In this document: in pieces, positions 8,854 through 18,920 of the stretch | Position numbering within the stretch: position 1 is the first letter of the stretch | How the letters are laid out: each line of letters begins with the position of its first letter | Origin: Streptomycetaceae bacterium | GTDB taxonomy: Bacteria; Actinomycetota; Actinomycetes; Nanopelagicales; Nanopelagicaceae | Reading direction: 5' to 3' | Length of the DNA stretch: 35,199 bases | Assembly (NCBI GenBank): GCA_007279945.1 | Contig: QYPG01000050.1 | Location: 1-35,199 of the forward strand | Notes under the pieces: generated by a model | The model's input: the letters and a program-made list of their open reading frames with translations, nothing else | Database searches by the model: none | Told to the model about the DNA's origin: nothing | Position numbers and translations under genes: made by a program

Positions 8854-9578
8854 GCACGTACCTTTCGGTTTTTTGAAGTGGATGTTACAGATGTTGGAAT
8901 AAATGTTGTGCACACACCATCGCCGTGTGCGATGGTTGCCAAACGTTGGACATGTGTTCCGAGCACTCGCGAGAGCGCTTCAGTCTCGGCTTCACATAGC
9001 TGTGGGAACTCCGCGGCAACGTGTGCTATCGGACAGTGATGTTGGCAAAGCTCTTCGCCCATAGGTTTAGAATGGGCAGTTGCTGCGTATCCCTGCTCAG
9101 TTAAAAAAACTGCAAGGGCTTCGGTTTTTGATGTCTTTTTGGCAAGTGCAATATTGGCTTTACGCTCAATATCTTCGGCTCTGGATTCAGCAAAAGCTTG
9201 AACCATATGCTCGCCCAATTGAGCTGACATAAACTTCAAAGCTGCAACGGCTAAATCATCATAAGAGTGTTCAAATTTTTCTCTACCCGCATCTGACATA
9301 AGAAAAACTTTTGAAGGTCTGCCACGACCGCGAACCGCAGTAGATTGTGGCTGGCGCGCCTGAAGAATCCCATCGGCCACGAGTAAATCTAAATGTCTGC
9401 GAATTCCGGCAGGTGTAAGTCCTAATCTCACGGACAGAGTGGCAGCACTCGATGGGCCATTCTCAAGAATTGATCGAGCGACTAACTCCCTCGTACGCCG
9501 ATCCTCGCCCTTAGGGGCTAGTACATCCGGTGTCAATTTCACAACAGTATTGTGTCGTAATTCGACACTATTAGCCAC
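8850..9578 (-). CDS. sufR: SufR-type Fe-S sensing transcriptional repressor
   Basis: Up to 242 residues. A winged helix-turn-helix occupies about 30-95 ([21 protein letters not shown], with the wing [10 protein letters not shown]). The C-terminal half has four cysteines at 178, 182, 195 and 223, spaced C-x3-C-x12-C-x27-C. The last three match the cluster ligands known from mycobacterial SufR. The family senses Fe-S status and represses its own suf operon. It heads the operon and overlaps sufB by ATGA. The given start is GTG at 9578, but TTG at 9536 (228 residues) is an equal candidate: it has TACTGT 7 bases upstream, and the palindrome at 9552-9568 would then lie in the promoter, not in the coding sequence. 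Confidence 0.92.
   Translation of the reverse strand: MANSVELRHNTVVKLTPDVLAPKGEDRRTRELVARSILENGPSSAATLSVRLGLTPAGIRRHLDLLVADGILQARQPQSTAVRGRGRPSKVFLMSDAGREKFEHSYDDLAVAALKFMSAQLGEHMVQAFAESRAEDIERKANIALAKKTSKTEALAVFLTEQGYAATAHSKPMGEELCQHHCPIAHVAAEFPQLCEAETEALSRVLGTHVQRLATIAHGDGVCTTFIPTSVTSTSKNRKVRA
9544..9549 (-). promoter_or_regulatory. Candidate -10 element of the sufR/suf operon promoter
   Basis: Minus-strand TACTGT ends 7 bases before a TTG codon at 9536 in the sufR frame. This is the same geometry as the other leaderless starts here. It lies just downstream of a perfect palindrome, as expected for a repressed promoter. TTG is an unusual start for a leaderless mRNA, so this is only moderately supported. 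Confidence 0.4.
9552..9568. promoter_or_regulatory. Palindrome, candidate SufR operator
   Basis: GTGTCG-TAATT-CGACAC is a perfect 6-bp inverted repeat with a 5-base centre. It sits 2 bases upstream of the candidate -10 of sufR and about 50 bases from the divergent ctaA start. Autoregulated repressors commonly bind here. Binding by SufR is inferred from position only. Confidence 0.5.
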
Positions 9579-9604
9579 TTCAGCGCCGTGGTGACACAGA
9601 GCAA

Positions 9605-9610
9605 TAAGGT
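9605..9610 (+). promoter_or_regulatory. -10 element of a leaderless ctaA promoter
   Basis: TAAGGT lies 6 bases before the ctaA ATG at 9617 and no ribosome-binding site separates them. This promoter would drive the ctaA-tkt-tal-pgi operon. Confidence 0.55.
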
Positions 9611-9616
9611 TAGGCC

Positions 9617-10498
9617 ATGAGCAGATCCCGAGCGAGGCAGATTCTGGCTCCAGCTAGCGGATTCCTTCTCTTTCTTCAAGCAGCACTCATGGTTACAGGA
9701 GGGGCGGTTCGCCTCACGGGTTCAGGATTGGGATGTCCTACATGGCCCGAATGCACACCTGGCTCGTACGCTCCTGTTCTCGGGCAGGCTGAAGGCCTTC
9801 TTCATTCTTGGATTGAATTCGGAAATCGATTGCTCACTTTTGTGCTTGTGGCTGCTGCCTTAGTAACTCTTATCGCAGTACTGCGTGCCGGCCGAAAAGA
9901 TTTAAGAGTGTTGGCTGCAGGACAGTTTCTTGGAATTTTCGCTCAGGGAATTCTTGGCGGAATTACAGTCCTTGTTCATTTGAATCCTATAGCCGTCAGT
10001 AGCCACTATTTACTTACAACAATTTTGATTGCAGGCGCAACATCTCTTTATACACGCAGAAAGACGCCTGCACAAAAGAAGCTATCTCCTATTGCGGCAG
10101 AGATTTTTTCTCGTGCCCATATAGCCCTTAGCGCAATTGTTATAGTTTTAGGGACTGTAGTTACTGGAGCCGGTCCGCACGCGGGAGATATTAATGCACC
10201 TAGATTACACATACGTATTCAAAATGCTGCGCAACTTCATGGAAGTGCCGTAGCAATTCTATTGATTCTAACCATAGCTTTTTATTTATCACCTCAAGTA
10301 AGTGCACCTACAAGAAAATTCTTACGATTTTTTTTCATAGCTTCATTGGCTCAAGGTCTCATTGGTATAGTTCAATATCTACAAGGAGTACCTGAATTAC
10401 TAGTTGCATCACATCTAGCCGGATCGGCAATTGTGTGGATTTTAGCGTGGCGAGTTTGGTTAACCGTTCAACGAGAAGAAAAGGTATCTGTTCAATGA
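9617..10498 (+). CDS. ctaA: Heme A synthase (COX15/CtaA family)
   Basis: 293 residues with about eight membrane helices arranged as two four-helix repeats. Family features are GGAVRLTGSGLGCPTWPEC near 28-46, with a cysteine pair C40/C46 in the first extracytoplasmic loop, and four heme-ligand-type histidines at 63 (LLHSW), 130 (SSHYL), 208 (QLHGSA) and 266 (ASHLAGS). CtaA oxidises the heme O methyl group to give heme A for cytochrome aa3 oxidase. It is divergent from sufR and overlaps tkt by ATGA. ctaB, the preceding enzyme of heme A synthesis, is not in the window although it is often close by in Actinobacteria. Confidence 0.93.
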   Translation: MSRSRARQILAPASGFLLFLQAALMVTGGAVRLTGSGLGCPTWPECTPGSYAPVLGQAEGLLHSWIEFGNRLLTFVLVAAALVTLIAVLRAGRKDLRVLAAGQFLGIFAQGILGGITVLVHLNPIAVSSHYLLTTILIAGATSLYTRRKTPAQKKLSPIAAEIFSRAHIALSAIVIVLGTVVTGAGPHAGDINAPRLHIRIQNAAQLHGSAVAILLILTIAFYLSPQVSAPTRKFLRFFFIASLAQGLIGIVQYLQGVPELLVASHLAGSAIVWILAWRVWLTVQREEKVSVQ

Positions 10499-12543
10499 CT
10501 TCACTCCCCGGTTGGACAGGGCTAGATGACCGAGCCATCGCCTATGCACGCGCGCTAGCGGCAGATGCAGTTCAAAAAGTTGGTAATGGTCACCCTGGAA
10601 CCGCAATGTCACTTGCTCCGGTGGCTTACACGCTTTTCCAACGTCACTTAGTTCACGATCCATCTGATCCGACATGGCTTGGGCGCGATAGATTTATTCT
10701 TTCATGTGGTCACTCATCACTAACGCTTTACACTCAACTTTTTTATAGTGGGTACGGCTTAGAGATGGAGGACCTAAAGAGTTTCAGAACATGGGGTTCA
10801 CTTACTCCTGGACACCCAGAGTTTGGACATACAGCTGGCGTAGAAATGACTACCGGTCCATTGGGCCAAGGCGTTGCAACTGCCGTGGGTATGGCGATGG
10901 CAGCCCGCTATGAACGTGGCTTACTTGACTCAGATGCGCCTGAAGGTGCGTCGCCCTTTGACCACTCAATCTGGGTTATCTGCTCTGATGGCGATCTTCA
11001 AGAAGGTATCAGCGCTGAAGCATCTTCTCTTGCTGGAACTCAAGAACTCGGAAATTTAAATCTAATTTATGACGACAATAGAATTTCAATTGAGGGCGAT
11101 ACTCGTAATGCATTTACTGAGGATGTTTCCATGCGCTATCGCGCCTATGGTTGGCACGTAGTTGAAGTTGCCACACTCGATGATGGAAATGTGGATATAT
11201 CCGCACTCGATGCGGCAATGATCACAGCGAAAAGTGAAAAAACGAAGCCAACTCTAATTAGACTAAAGAGCGTTATTGCTTGGCCAGCACCAAATCTGCG
11301 TGGCACCGGTAAGTCTCACGGTTCAGCACTAGGTGAAACCGAAGTGGCCGAAACAAAAAAACTACTCGGTTTAGATCCTGCAGAAGACTTTGCCATGCCA
11401 GATGAGATTTTGGCTCACGTTCGAAAAGTTAAGTCACGCGCATCACTCGTTCGAAAAGAGTGGAATATAGCATTTTCTGCCTGGGAAGCTTCACATAAGG
11501 ATTCAGCAAACTTGCTTAAACGCTTACGCAAGCGAGAACTTCCTCCTCAGTGGGACGCTGGTATCCCAGTCTTCGCTGCAGGAAAAGATGTTGCCACACG
11601 CGCAGCATCCGGTGAAGTAATCAATGCCATTGCTAAAGCGCTACCAGAATTATGGGGAGGTTCGGCAGATTTAGCCGGCTCCAATAACACGAGCATTGAT
11701 GATGGCGGATCTTTCTTGCCCAAAAGCAGCGCAATAAAATCTGCGCATCCTTATGGTCGTATCATTCACTTTGGAATTCGCGAACACGCTATGGGTGCGA
11801 TTCTCAATGGCATAACTCTTCACGGATTAACTCGACCATTCGCTGGCACTTTTGCCGTATTCAGCGACTACATGCGACCATCAGTGCGCCTTGCCGCTTT
11901 AATGAAGATTGCACCGATCTTTGTTTGGACACATGATTCAATCGGAGTGGGTGAAGATGGTCCAACACACCAACCAATCGAGCACTTTGCAGCATTGCGT
12001 GCGATTCCCGGGCTAGATGTCATTCGTCCCGGCGATGCCAATGAAGTTGCCGAGGCGTGGAAGAAGATAATTACTGGAAATCGAACCTCTGGCTTACTCC
12101 TTTCAAGACAGAATCTTCCAGTCTTCGATCGCAGCGACTGTGCGCCCGCAACTGGAGTTTCTCGAGGTGCATATATTCTCAAAGATGCACCTCACGCTCA
12201 GGTGATTATGATCGCTACTGGTTCAGAGGTCAGTCTGGCCCTAGATGTGCAGAGCGCGCTTTCGCAAGAAGGTATTCAAGCGCGTGTTGTAAGCGCTCCG
12301 TGTCTTGAATGGTTTTCCGAACAAGACGATGCATATAAAGATTTAGTGCTACCTAAATCGATTCCGCTCAAAGTAAGTATTGAAGTGGGAATTGCACAGG
12401 GATGGCGTGAATTAATTGGTGATCATGGACTATCTATCTCCATGGAGCACTACGGCGCATCTGCCGATGCAAAACGTCTCTTTAAAGAGTTTGGTTTCTC
12501 TGTTGAGGCTATCTCGGTGCGAATCAAAGCAGCGTTGATATGA
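10495..12543 (+). CDS. tkt: Transketolase
   Basis: 682 residues from the ATG at 10495. Transketolase moves two-carbon units between sugar phosphates using thiamine diphosphate. Key motifs are GNGHPGTAMS (catalytic histidine 33), TPGHPEFGHTAGVEMTTGPLGQG in part, SDGDLQEG at 164-171 with the metal-binding N195, and the pyrimidine-domain GGSADLAGSN and FGIREHAMGAI. The start is chosen because it overlaps the ctaA stop as ATGA and begins the conserved N-terminus; an upstream in-frame ATG lies inside ctaA. AAAGG about 11 bases upstream may assist. It ends in an ATGA overlap with tal. Confidence 0.96.
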   Translation: MTSLPGWTGLDDRAIAYARALAADAVQKVGNGHPGTAMSLAPVAYTLFQRHLVHDPSDPTWLGRDRFILSCGHSSLTLYTQLFYSGYGLEMEDLKSFRTWGSLTPGHPEFGHTAGVEMTTGPLGQGVATAVGMAMAARYERGLLDSDAPEGASPFDHSIWVICSDGDLQEGISAEASSLAGTQELGNLNLIYDDNRISIEGDTRNAFTEDVSMRYRAYGWHVVEVATLDDGNVDISALDAAMITAKSEKTKPTLIRLKSVIAWPAPNLRGTGKSHGSALGETEVAETKKLLGLDPAEDFAMPDEILAHVRKVKSRASLVRKEWNIAFSAWEASHKDSANLLKRLRKRELPPQWDAGIPVFAAGKDVATRAASGEVINAIAKALPELWGGSADLAGSNNTSIDDGGSFLPKSSAIKSAHPYGRIIHFGIREHAMGAILNGITLHGLTRPFAGTFAVFSDYMRPSVRLAALMKIAPIFVWTHDSIGVGEDGPTHQPIEHFAALRAIPGLDVIRPGDANEVAEAWKKIITGNRTSGLLLSRQNLPVFDRSDCAPATGVSRGAYILKDAPHAQVIMIATGSEVSLALDVQSALSQEGIQARVVSAPCLEWFSEQDDAYKDLVLPKSIPLKVSIEVGIAQGWRELIGDHGLSISMEHYGASADAKRLFKEFGFSVEAISVRIKAALI

Positions 12544-13628
12544 GTGTCAAAGACGTTGCACGATTTGGTACCTCGATTTGGCTAGATGATCTATCTAGAG
12601 CGAAAATTACTGGTACAGATCCGCACTCTCTCCCCTACCGTATAGCTCAATCAGGAGTTGTCGGAGTTACTACAAACCCAAGTATTTTTGCAGCGGCAAT
12701 TGCTGGGGCTAGCGAGTATGCAGATGATATTGCAGCAATGGCACATGTGTCCGTCGATGAGTGCGTTAAGCGTCTGACTACTGATGATGTTCGAAATGCT
12801 TGTGATCTATTTAGAGATATCTACTCTGCATCCAAGGGAGTTGACGGTCGAGTGAGTATCGAAGTAGATCCGCGACTTGCTCATGACACCGCAGGAACGA
12901 TAGCTGCAGCTAAAGAGTTGTGGCAGATTGTTGATCGCCCAAATGTCATGATCAAGGTTCCAGCAACCATTGAAGGTCTTCCTGCAATAACAGAGCTAAT
13001 TGCCGCAGGGGTAAGTGTCAATGTCACTCTCATTTTTTCGGTTAAACGTTACGGTGGAGTAATTGATGCCTTCATATCTGGCATTGAGAGAGCCACAAAT
13101 CCCTCTCATGTCCACTCAGTTGCATCCTTCTTCGTGAGCAGAATCGATAGTTCTGTCGATGCATTGCTTAAAGCCAACGCAAGCCCTGAGGCCATGGCGC
13201 TTTTAGGAAAAGCCGCGATTGCTAACGCCCATCTTGCCTATCAACTTTTTCAAGAGAAGTTCAACTCATCACGATGGTTGGCACAAACCGAACGCGGCGC
13301 TCATAAGCAGCGCCCATTATGGGCATCGACTGGGGTTAAGGATCCGACTTACGATGACACACGCTATGTAGTTGAACTTATCGCCGCTGAAACTGTCAAC
13401 ACTATGCCCCAAAACACTTTAGACGCAGTTATCGATCATGCGGTGGTTCGTGGCGACACGATCTCAAAAAATTATGCAGAGGCTGTTGAGGTTTTTACAT
13501 CACTATCTGCGCTTGGAATTTCATTGAATGTAATCACTACAGATTTAGAGATTGATGGCGTCAAAAAATTTGCTCAAGCTTGGCAAGAGTTACTGAAAGC
13601 CTTGGAGGCAGCTCAAAAATTATGTTGA
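12540..13628 (+). CDS. tal: Transaldolase
   Basis: 362 residues, the long actinobacterial-type transaldolase. GVTTNPSIF is at 42-50 and the Schiff-base lysine at 139 in NVMIKVPAT; FFVSRIDSSVD and the W-A-S-T motif (RPLWASTGVKDP) are also present. The enzyme transfers a dihydroxyacetone unit between sugar phosphates in the non-oxidative pentose phosphate pathway. The ATG overlaps the tkt stop (ATGA) and the stop lies 4 bases past the pgi ATG, so tkt, tal and pgi are translationally coupled. In other bacteria a transaldolase of this type is fused to a glucose-6-phosphate isomerase; here the two are separate frames. Confidence 0.95.
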   Translation: MSVKDVARFGTSIWLDDLSRAKITGTDPHSLPYRIAQSGVVGVTTNPSIFAAAIAGASEYADDIAAMAHVSVDECVKRLTTDDVRNACDLFRDIYSASKGVDGRVSIEVDPRLAHDTAGTIAAAKELWQIVDRPNVMIKVPATIEGLPAITELIAAGVSVNVTLIFSVKRYGGVIDAFISGIERATNPSHVHSVASFFVSRIDSSVDALLKANASPEAMALLGKAAIANAHLAYQLFQEKFNSSRWLAQTERGAHKQRPLWASTGVKDPTYDDTRYVVELIAAETVNTMPQNTLDAVIDHAVVRGDTISKNYAEAVEVFTSLSALGISLNVITTDLEIDGVKKFAQAWQELLKALEAAQKLC

Positions 13629-15148
13629 ATCTACGTGGCACTGCAATTTCAAAAATTGATCGAACTGATTCGCGGTATAGCGATTTACTGGGTTTCCATA
13701 ATCGCCTAGCTGCTAAGGACCCCACCATATGGGGGTCAGAGGCGGCACCAGAAGCGACGACACGTCTCAACTGGATTGATCTACCTGAGAGCTCTCGCGA
13801 TTTATTGCCGCAACTGGATGCTCTCTGCGCCAAACATCGTGATAAAACGCGAATAGTTCTGTGTGGAATGGGTGGTTCATCATTGGGACCAGAAGTTATT
13901 GCTCAAAGCTTTAATAAAGAGTTATTTATCCTTGACTCAACTGATCCCCAATATGTCGCCCACGCACTTACAAGTGATCTTACAAAAACTCTTGTAGTAG
14001 TTAGTTCTAAATCAGGTTCTACGATCGAAACCGCTTCACAGCGCGCCTTATTCGAGCAGCGCTTTATTGCTGCAAATCTTGCACCTACTGATCACATTGT
14101 TATTGTGACCGATCCTGGCTCTCCACTTGATAAGAGTTCGCGTGCTCATGGTTTTACAGTTATTAATGCTGATCCCAACGTGGGTGGACGCTTTAGTGTT
14201 TTAAGTGCTTTCGGTTTAGTGCCAGCGGCGCTTATTGGTGTCGATGTCTCGGTTTTACTCGATAATGCAAGTGAAACTAAAGCTGCTTTCTTGAAGGACC
14301 CTATGCCTGTCCTAGATATGGCATACGCCATCACCTATATAGCCGGTCAATACATGACTTACTGTGACTTTGCTTCGTCTATGCCCGGATTAAGCGACTG
14401 GGCCGAGCAATTAGTGGCTGAGTCAACTGGTAAAGAGCAAGTTGGTCGACTTCCGATAGTTATTGATGAGCCAAGCGAAGCTGAATATTTTTCGATCGCC
14501 TACTGCGGTGATGGCGATTTAGTTGTTGAGGCTGATCTCGCCTCTCAATTTATTATTTGGGAATGGGTGACGGCCTTAGTAGGGGCCGCCCTTGCTATTG
14601 ATCCTTTCAACCAGCCCAATGTCACAGAGGCTAAAGAGGCGACATCTAGATTGTTGAATGAATGGTCTGGCGTTCTACCGCACTTTGTTGCCGATGCAAC
14701 CGATGCCCATGTCGAGATTTTCGGTGCCGGAGCTTCACTGGCATCGGCTTTAAATGAATTTATTAAAGCTATCCCCGACGATGGATATATTGCAGTAATG
14801 GCATACCTTGATCGTCAAGACGATGTAAAGATCGCCCAGATTCGCCGCCTCCTATCGCAAAAGTCCGGACGCCCGGTGACCTTTGGATGGGGCCCACGTT
14901 TTCTTCACTCAACTGGACAGTTTCATAAAGGTGGACAGCAAAACGGCGCATTCTTACAAATAACTGGCAATGTAAAGATAGATATTGCGATACCTGGTCA
15001 GGATTTTGGATTTAAAACTTTGCTAGCAGCTCAAGCCTTGGGCGACGGTAAAGCGCTTGCTTCGAGAAAATACCCACTCCTTCGATTTAATTTAACAAAT
15101 CGCAGTGTGGGTATCGACCAACTTCTTAATGCAGTTACTTCGCTCTAG
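13622..15148 (+). CDS. pgi: Glucose-6-phosphate isomerase
   Basis: 508 residues. Sugar-phosphate isomerase motifs are GMGGSSLGPE at 82-91, SSKSGSTIETA at 128-138, and TGKEQVGRLP further on. The C-terminal FLHSTGQFHKGG carries the histidine and glutamine expected near the active site. It interconverts glucose-6-phosphate and fructose-6-phosphate. The protein looks more like the isomerase half of bifunctional transaldolase/isomerase proteins than like the classic 550-residue enzyme. The start is ATG at 13622, overlapping tal by 7 bases, with GGAGG 13 bases upstream; a longer frame from TTG 13580 is less likely. The gene ends only 2 bases from the convergent rbpA stop. Confidence 0.93.
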   Translation: MLNLRGTAISKIDRTDSRYSDLLGFHNRLAAKDPTIWGSEAAPEATTRLNWIDLPESSRDLLPQLDALCAKHRDKTRIVLCGMGGSSLGPEVIAQSFNKELFILDSTDPQYVAHALTSDLTKTLVVVSSKSGSTIETASQRALFEQRFIAANLAPTDHIVIVTDPGSPLDKSSRAHGFTVINADPNVGGRFSVLSAFGLVPAALIGVDVSVLLDNASETKAAFLKDPMPVLDMAYAITYIAGQYMTYCDFASSMPGLSDWAEQLVAESTGKEQVGRLPIVIDEPSEAEYFSIAYCGDGDLVVEADLASQFIIWEWVTALVGAALAIDPFNQPNVTEAKEATSRLLNEWSGVLPHFVADATDAHVEIFGAGASLASALNEFIKAIPDDGYIAVMAYLDRQDDVKIAQIRRLLSQKSGRPVTFGWGPRFLHSTGQFHKGGQQNGAFLQITGNVKIDIAIPGQDFGFKTLLAAQALGDGKALASRKYPLLRFNLTNRSVGIDQLLNAVTSL

Positions 15149-15150
15149 TC

Positions 15151-15486
15151 TTAATCATCTCCACGAAGTTTACGTAAAGCATCCTCTAATAGACCTTCAC
15201 CTTCTGCATCGGTACGACGCTCTTTAACATATGCAAGGTGAGTCTTATACGGTTCGTTCTTAATTGGACTTGGTGGGTTATTTCTATCGCGCCCTGCGGG
15301 ATAACCACACTTTGGGCAATCCCACTCAGCAGGAATGACTACCGTCTCTTCAACGGCAAATGATGGTCGAACTTCATGGCCATTAGCGCAGAAATAGGAG
15401 ACATAGGCTCGGGCAATTGAATCTCCGCGCTCTGCTTCTCCCATTGGGCCAGCGCCGACTCGGCTTCCGCGAATTGCACTTGCCAT
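15151..15486 (-). CDS. rbpA: RNA polymerase-binding protein RbpA
   Basis: 111 residues matching RbpA, an Actinobacteria-specific activator that binds RNA polymerase and the principal sigma factor and stabilises the open complex. Zinc-type ligands are C33, H37, C57 and C60 in YFCANGHEV and WDCPKCG; the basic linker and the acidic C-terminal sigma-interaction helix (EGLLEDALRKLRGDD) are present. AAAGGAG lies 7 bases before the ATG. It follows secG by 41 bases and may have its own promoter or be the last gene of the gap operon. The gene is one of the clearest phylum markers in the window. Confidence 0.95.
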   Translation of the reverse strand: MASAIRGSRVGAGPMGEAERGDSIARAYVSYFCANGHEVRPSFAVEETVVIPAEWDCPKCGYPAGRDRNNPPSPIKNEPYKTHLAYVKERRTDAEGEGLLEDALRKLRGDD

Positions 15487-15527
15487 GTGATGCTCCTTTA
15501 AAGAAAAATTGTTAGATACAGATAGAT

Positions 15528-15755
15528 TTACTTAAGAACAAGGCTGAGGGCTACAACTAAAGCAAACCAGAGACCGCCCACCACAATTGTGATGCGATCT
15601 AGATTGCGCTCTACGACCGATGATCCACCGTAATTTGAAGAGATGCCACCACCAAATAGATCGGACAAGCCGCTGCCCTTACCCTTATGTAAAAGGACAA
15701 GAAGAATCATAAGAACACTCGTAATAATGAGCAGAATTGAGAGAGCTAGTTTCAC
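15528..15755 (-). CDS. secG: Preprotein translocase subunit SecG
   Basis: 75 residues with two membrane helices at about 2-22 and 54-74 around the loop motif HKGKGSGLSDLFGG, which identifies SecG. SecG is an accessory subunit of the SecYEG export channel. The start is GTG at 15755, supported by AAGGAG 10 bases upstream. It follows tpiA by 58 bases, the usual neighbour in Actinobacteria. A TATCCT hexamer in that gap might be a secondary promoter but leaves a leader of about 25 bases. Confidence 0.93.
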   Translation of the reverse strand: MKLALSILLIITSVLMILLVLLHKGKGSGLSDLFGGGISSNYGGSSVVERNLDRITIVVGGLWFALVVALSLVLK

Positions 15756-15813
15756 GGTTCGTAAACTCCTTGTTTCGTAGACGGTAAGGATACCTGTAAA
15801 AGCTGGTTAGTTC

Positions 15814-16590
15814 TTACTCGGCTTGAGCGTAGAACTTAACAATCTTGGCCAACTCTTCAGGGTCCAGGCTGGCCCCCCCAATAAGAGCGCCATCGACATC
15901 ACCGTTTTTCATGATCTCGGCGATATTGCCAGACTTCACCGAACCTCCGTAGAGAATGCGCATGGCAGCGGCAATCTCTGGTGAGCCGATATTTTCAATC
16001 TCTTCGCGAATCGCAGCACAGACTTCTTGAGCATTCTCAGGCGTTGCAGTCTTACCAGTACCAATTGCCCACACTGGTTCATAGGCGATAACTAACTTTT
16101 TTAACTCTGGCTTTGTCAGACCTTCGAGTCCTGCGCGAATCTGTCGAACTACATGACTCACATGTGCTCCCGATTCACGAATTGAGAGCTCCTCACCAAC
16201 ACAGAAAATTGGCGTTAATTCATGTGCGAGAGCGGCCTTAATCTTTCGATTCACTAGCGCATCGCTCTCATTATGAATCGCTCGACGCTCTGAGTGACCA
16301 ACTAAAACATAAGTGCATCCAAGCTTATGCAGCATCGATGCAGAAATGTCACCAGTAAAGGCACCACTTGCATCAGGGGAAAGATCTTGCGCTCCATAAG
16401 TAAGTCGAAGACGATCGCCATCTATGAGGGTTTGAATCGAGCGAATATCTGTGAAGGGAGGAATGATCGCAACATCAACGGCGTCATAATCTTTGTCATT
16501 TAAACCATATACAAGTTTTTGAGCAACAGCTATCGCTTCAAGATGATTCAAATTCATCTTCCAGTTACCGGCCATTAATGGCTTGCGCAT
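15814..16590 (-). CDS. tpiA: Triosephosphate isomerase
   Basis: 258 residues from the ATG at 16590. Active-site residues are K11 in AGNWKMN, H99 in LVGHSERR and E171 in [11 protein letters not shown], with the phosphate loop GGSVKSGN. It interconverts dihydroxyacetone phosphate and glyceraldehyde-3-phosphate. A longer frame begins at 16611, but the inner ATG starts the conserved [12 protein letters not shown] and has AGGGGA 6 bases upstream, so it is preferred. It lies 10 bases after pgk. Confidence 0.96.
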   Translation of the reverse strand: MRKPLMAGNWKMNLNHLEAIAVAQKLVYGLNDKDYDAVDVAIIPPFTDIRSIQTLIDGDRLRLTYGAQDLSPDASGAFTGDISASMLHKLGCTYVLVGHSERRAIHNESDALVNRKIKAALAHELTPIFCVGEELSIRESGAHVSHVVRQIRAGLEGLTKPELKKLVIAYEPVWAIGTGKTATPENAQEVCAAIREEIENIGSPEIAAAMRILYGGSVKSGNIAEIMKNGDVDGALIGGASLDPEELAKIVKFYAQAE

Positions 16591-16600
16591 CTGCTTCCCC

Positions 16601-17787
16601 TTAGATTCCAAGTGCTTGAAGGCCAGGAAGTTCCTTGCCCTCTAAATACTCAAGGGAGGCTCCGCCACCCGTTGAAATATATCCGAAATCCGAATCAGCA
16701 AAACCCAAAGCTCTCACTGCAGCTGCCGAGTCTCCCCCGCCAACGACAGAGATTCCTGACACCTTGGTAAGTGCCGTCGCTACGGTTTTAGTTCCAGCAG
16801 CAAAATTAGCAAACTCAAATACACCCATAGGGCCGTTCCAAAATACCGTTGCACATTTCTCAATCTCATGGGCAAATGCAGCAGCCGAAACTGGGCCAAT
16901 ATCTAAGCCCATTTGATCAGCTGGAATTGCATCAACATCGACAAGGGTGGGCGCTGACTCGGCAGCAAATGCTGGAGCAACCATGATGTCAGATGGTAAA
17001 ACAAGTGTGACACCTTTGCTTTGTGCACTAGCGATAATCTCTTTCACGACGTCAATCATCTGCGCCTCAACGAGAGATGTGCCAATTTCTTTGCCTTGGG
17101 CGGCAAGAAAAGTAAAGACCATTCCGCCGCCAATAGCTAAGACATCTACTTTGTTCAGAAGGTTTTCTATAACACCTAACTTGTCTGATACTTTAGCTCC
17201 ACCAAGTACAACTCCATATGGTCGAGTTGGATTGAGCGTCAACTTTTTAAGTACTTCTACTTCGGCCGAGACCAAAAGACCTGCAGCATGTGGAAGTAGC
17301 TTCGGTAAGTCATAGACCGATGCATGCTTACGATGGACTGCACCAAATCCATCGCCCACATAAACATCGGCTAAGGCCGCAAGTTCCTTAGCCAAAACCT
17401 GGCGCTCGGCTTCATCTTTACTAGTTTCAGCGGCACTAAATCGAATATTTTCAAGAAGCAAAATCTCACCAGGCAGTAAAGATGCTGCCGCATCGCTGAC
17501 AACATCTCCAACAACGTGAGCATTAAATTGAACTGGCTGGCCAAGTAGTTCGCTCAATCGTTGCGCCACTGGCGCCAGAGAGAGTTCAGGTTTGGCTTCA
17601 CCCTTTGGTCGTCCCAAGTGTGCAGCGATGACTATGCGTGCACCTTTAGCTAGTAAAAGTTGAATAGTTGGAAGCGAGGCTTTGATACGTCCATCATCTT
17701 TAATGACACCATCTTTCAATGGGACATTGAGATCACACCGCAAAAAAACTCGCTTTCCAACTACATCAAGATCTACTAAATCTGACA

Positions 17788-17788
<1 letters not shown>
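16601..17788 (-). CDS. pgk: Phosphoglycerate kinase
   Basis: 395 residues, normal for bacterial enzymes. Motifs are [10 protein letters not shown] (15-24), the substrate-binding [20 protein letters not shown] in the hinge region, and the nucleotide-binding C-terminal [11 protein letters not shown] and [15 protein letters not shown]. It makes ATP from 1,3-bisphosphoglycerate in glycolysis. Its ATG shares one base with the gap stop codon (TAATG), so the two are coupled; no separate ribosome-binding site stands out. Confidence 0.97.
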
Positions 17789-18870
<1,082 letters not shown>

Positions 18871-18879
18871 TTAGGGATA

Positions 18880-18885
18880 ATCCTA
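18880..18885 (-). promoter_or_regulatory. Possible -10 element upstream of the gap leader hairpin
   Basis: Minus-strand TAGGAT would place a transcription start near 18872, just before the hairpin. No convincing -35 sequence is seen. Between the hairpin and gap I find no other TAnnnT hexamer. Confidence 0.3.
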
Positions 18886-18920
18886 TCAGTGGCTCACGGA
18901 TGAACTCTTCAGTAGGATCT

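Noticed and set aside
8854-8913. 20-residue N-terminal extension of SufB from an upstream ATG
   Set aside because: It lies inside sufR, has no ribosome-binding site of its own, and the inner ATG at 8853 has AAAGG and an ATGA overlap.
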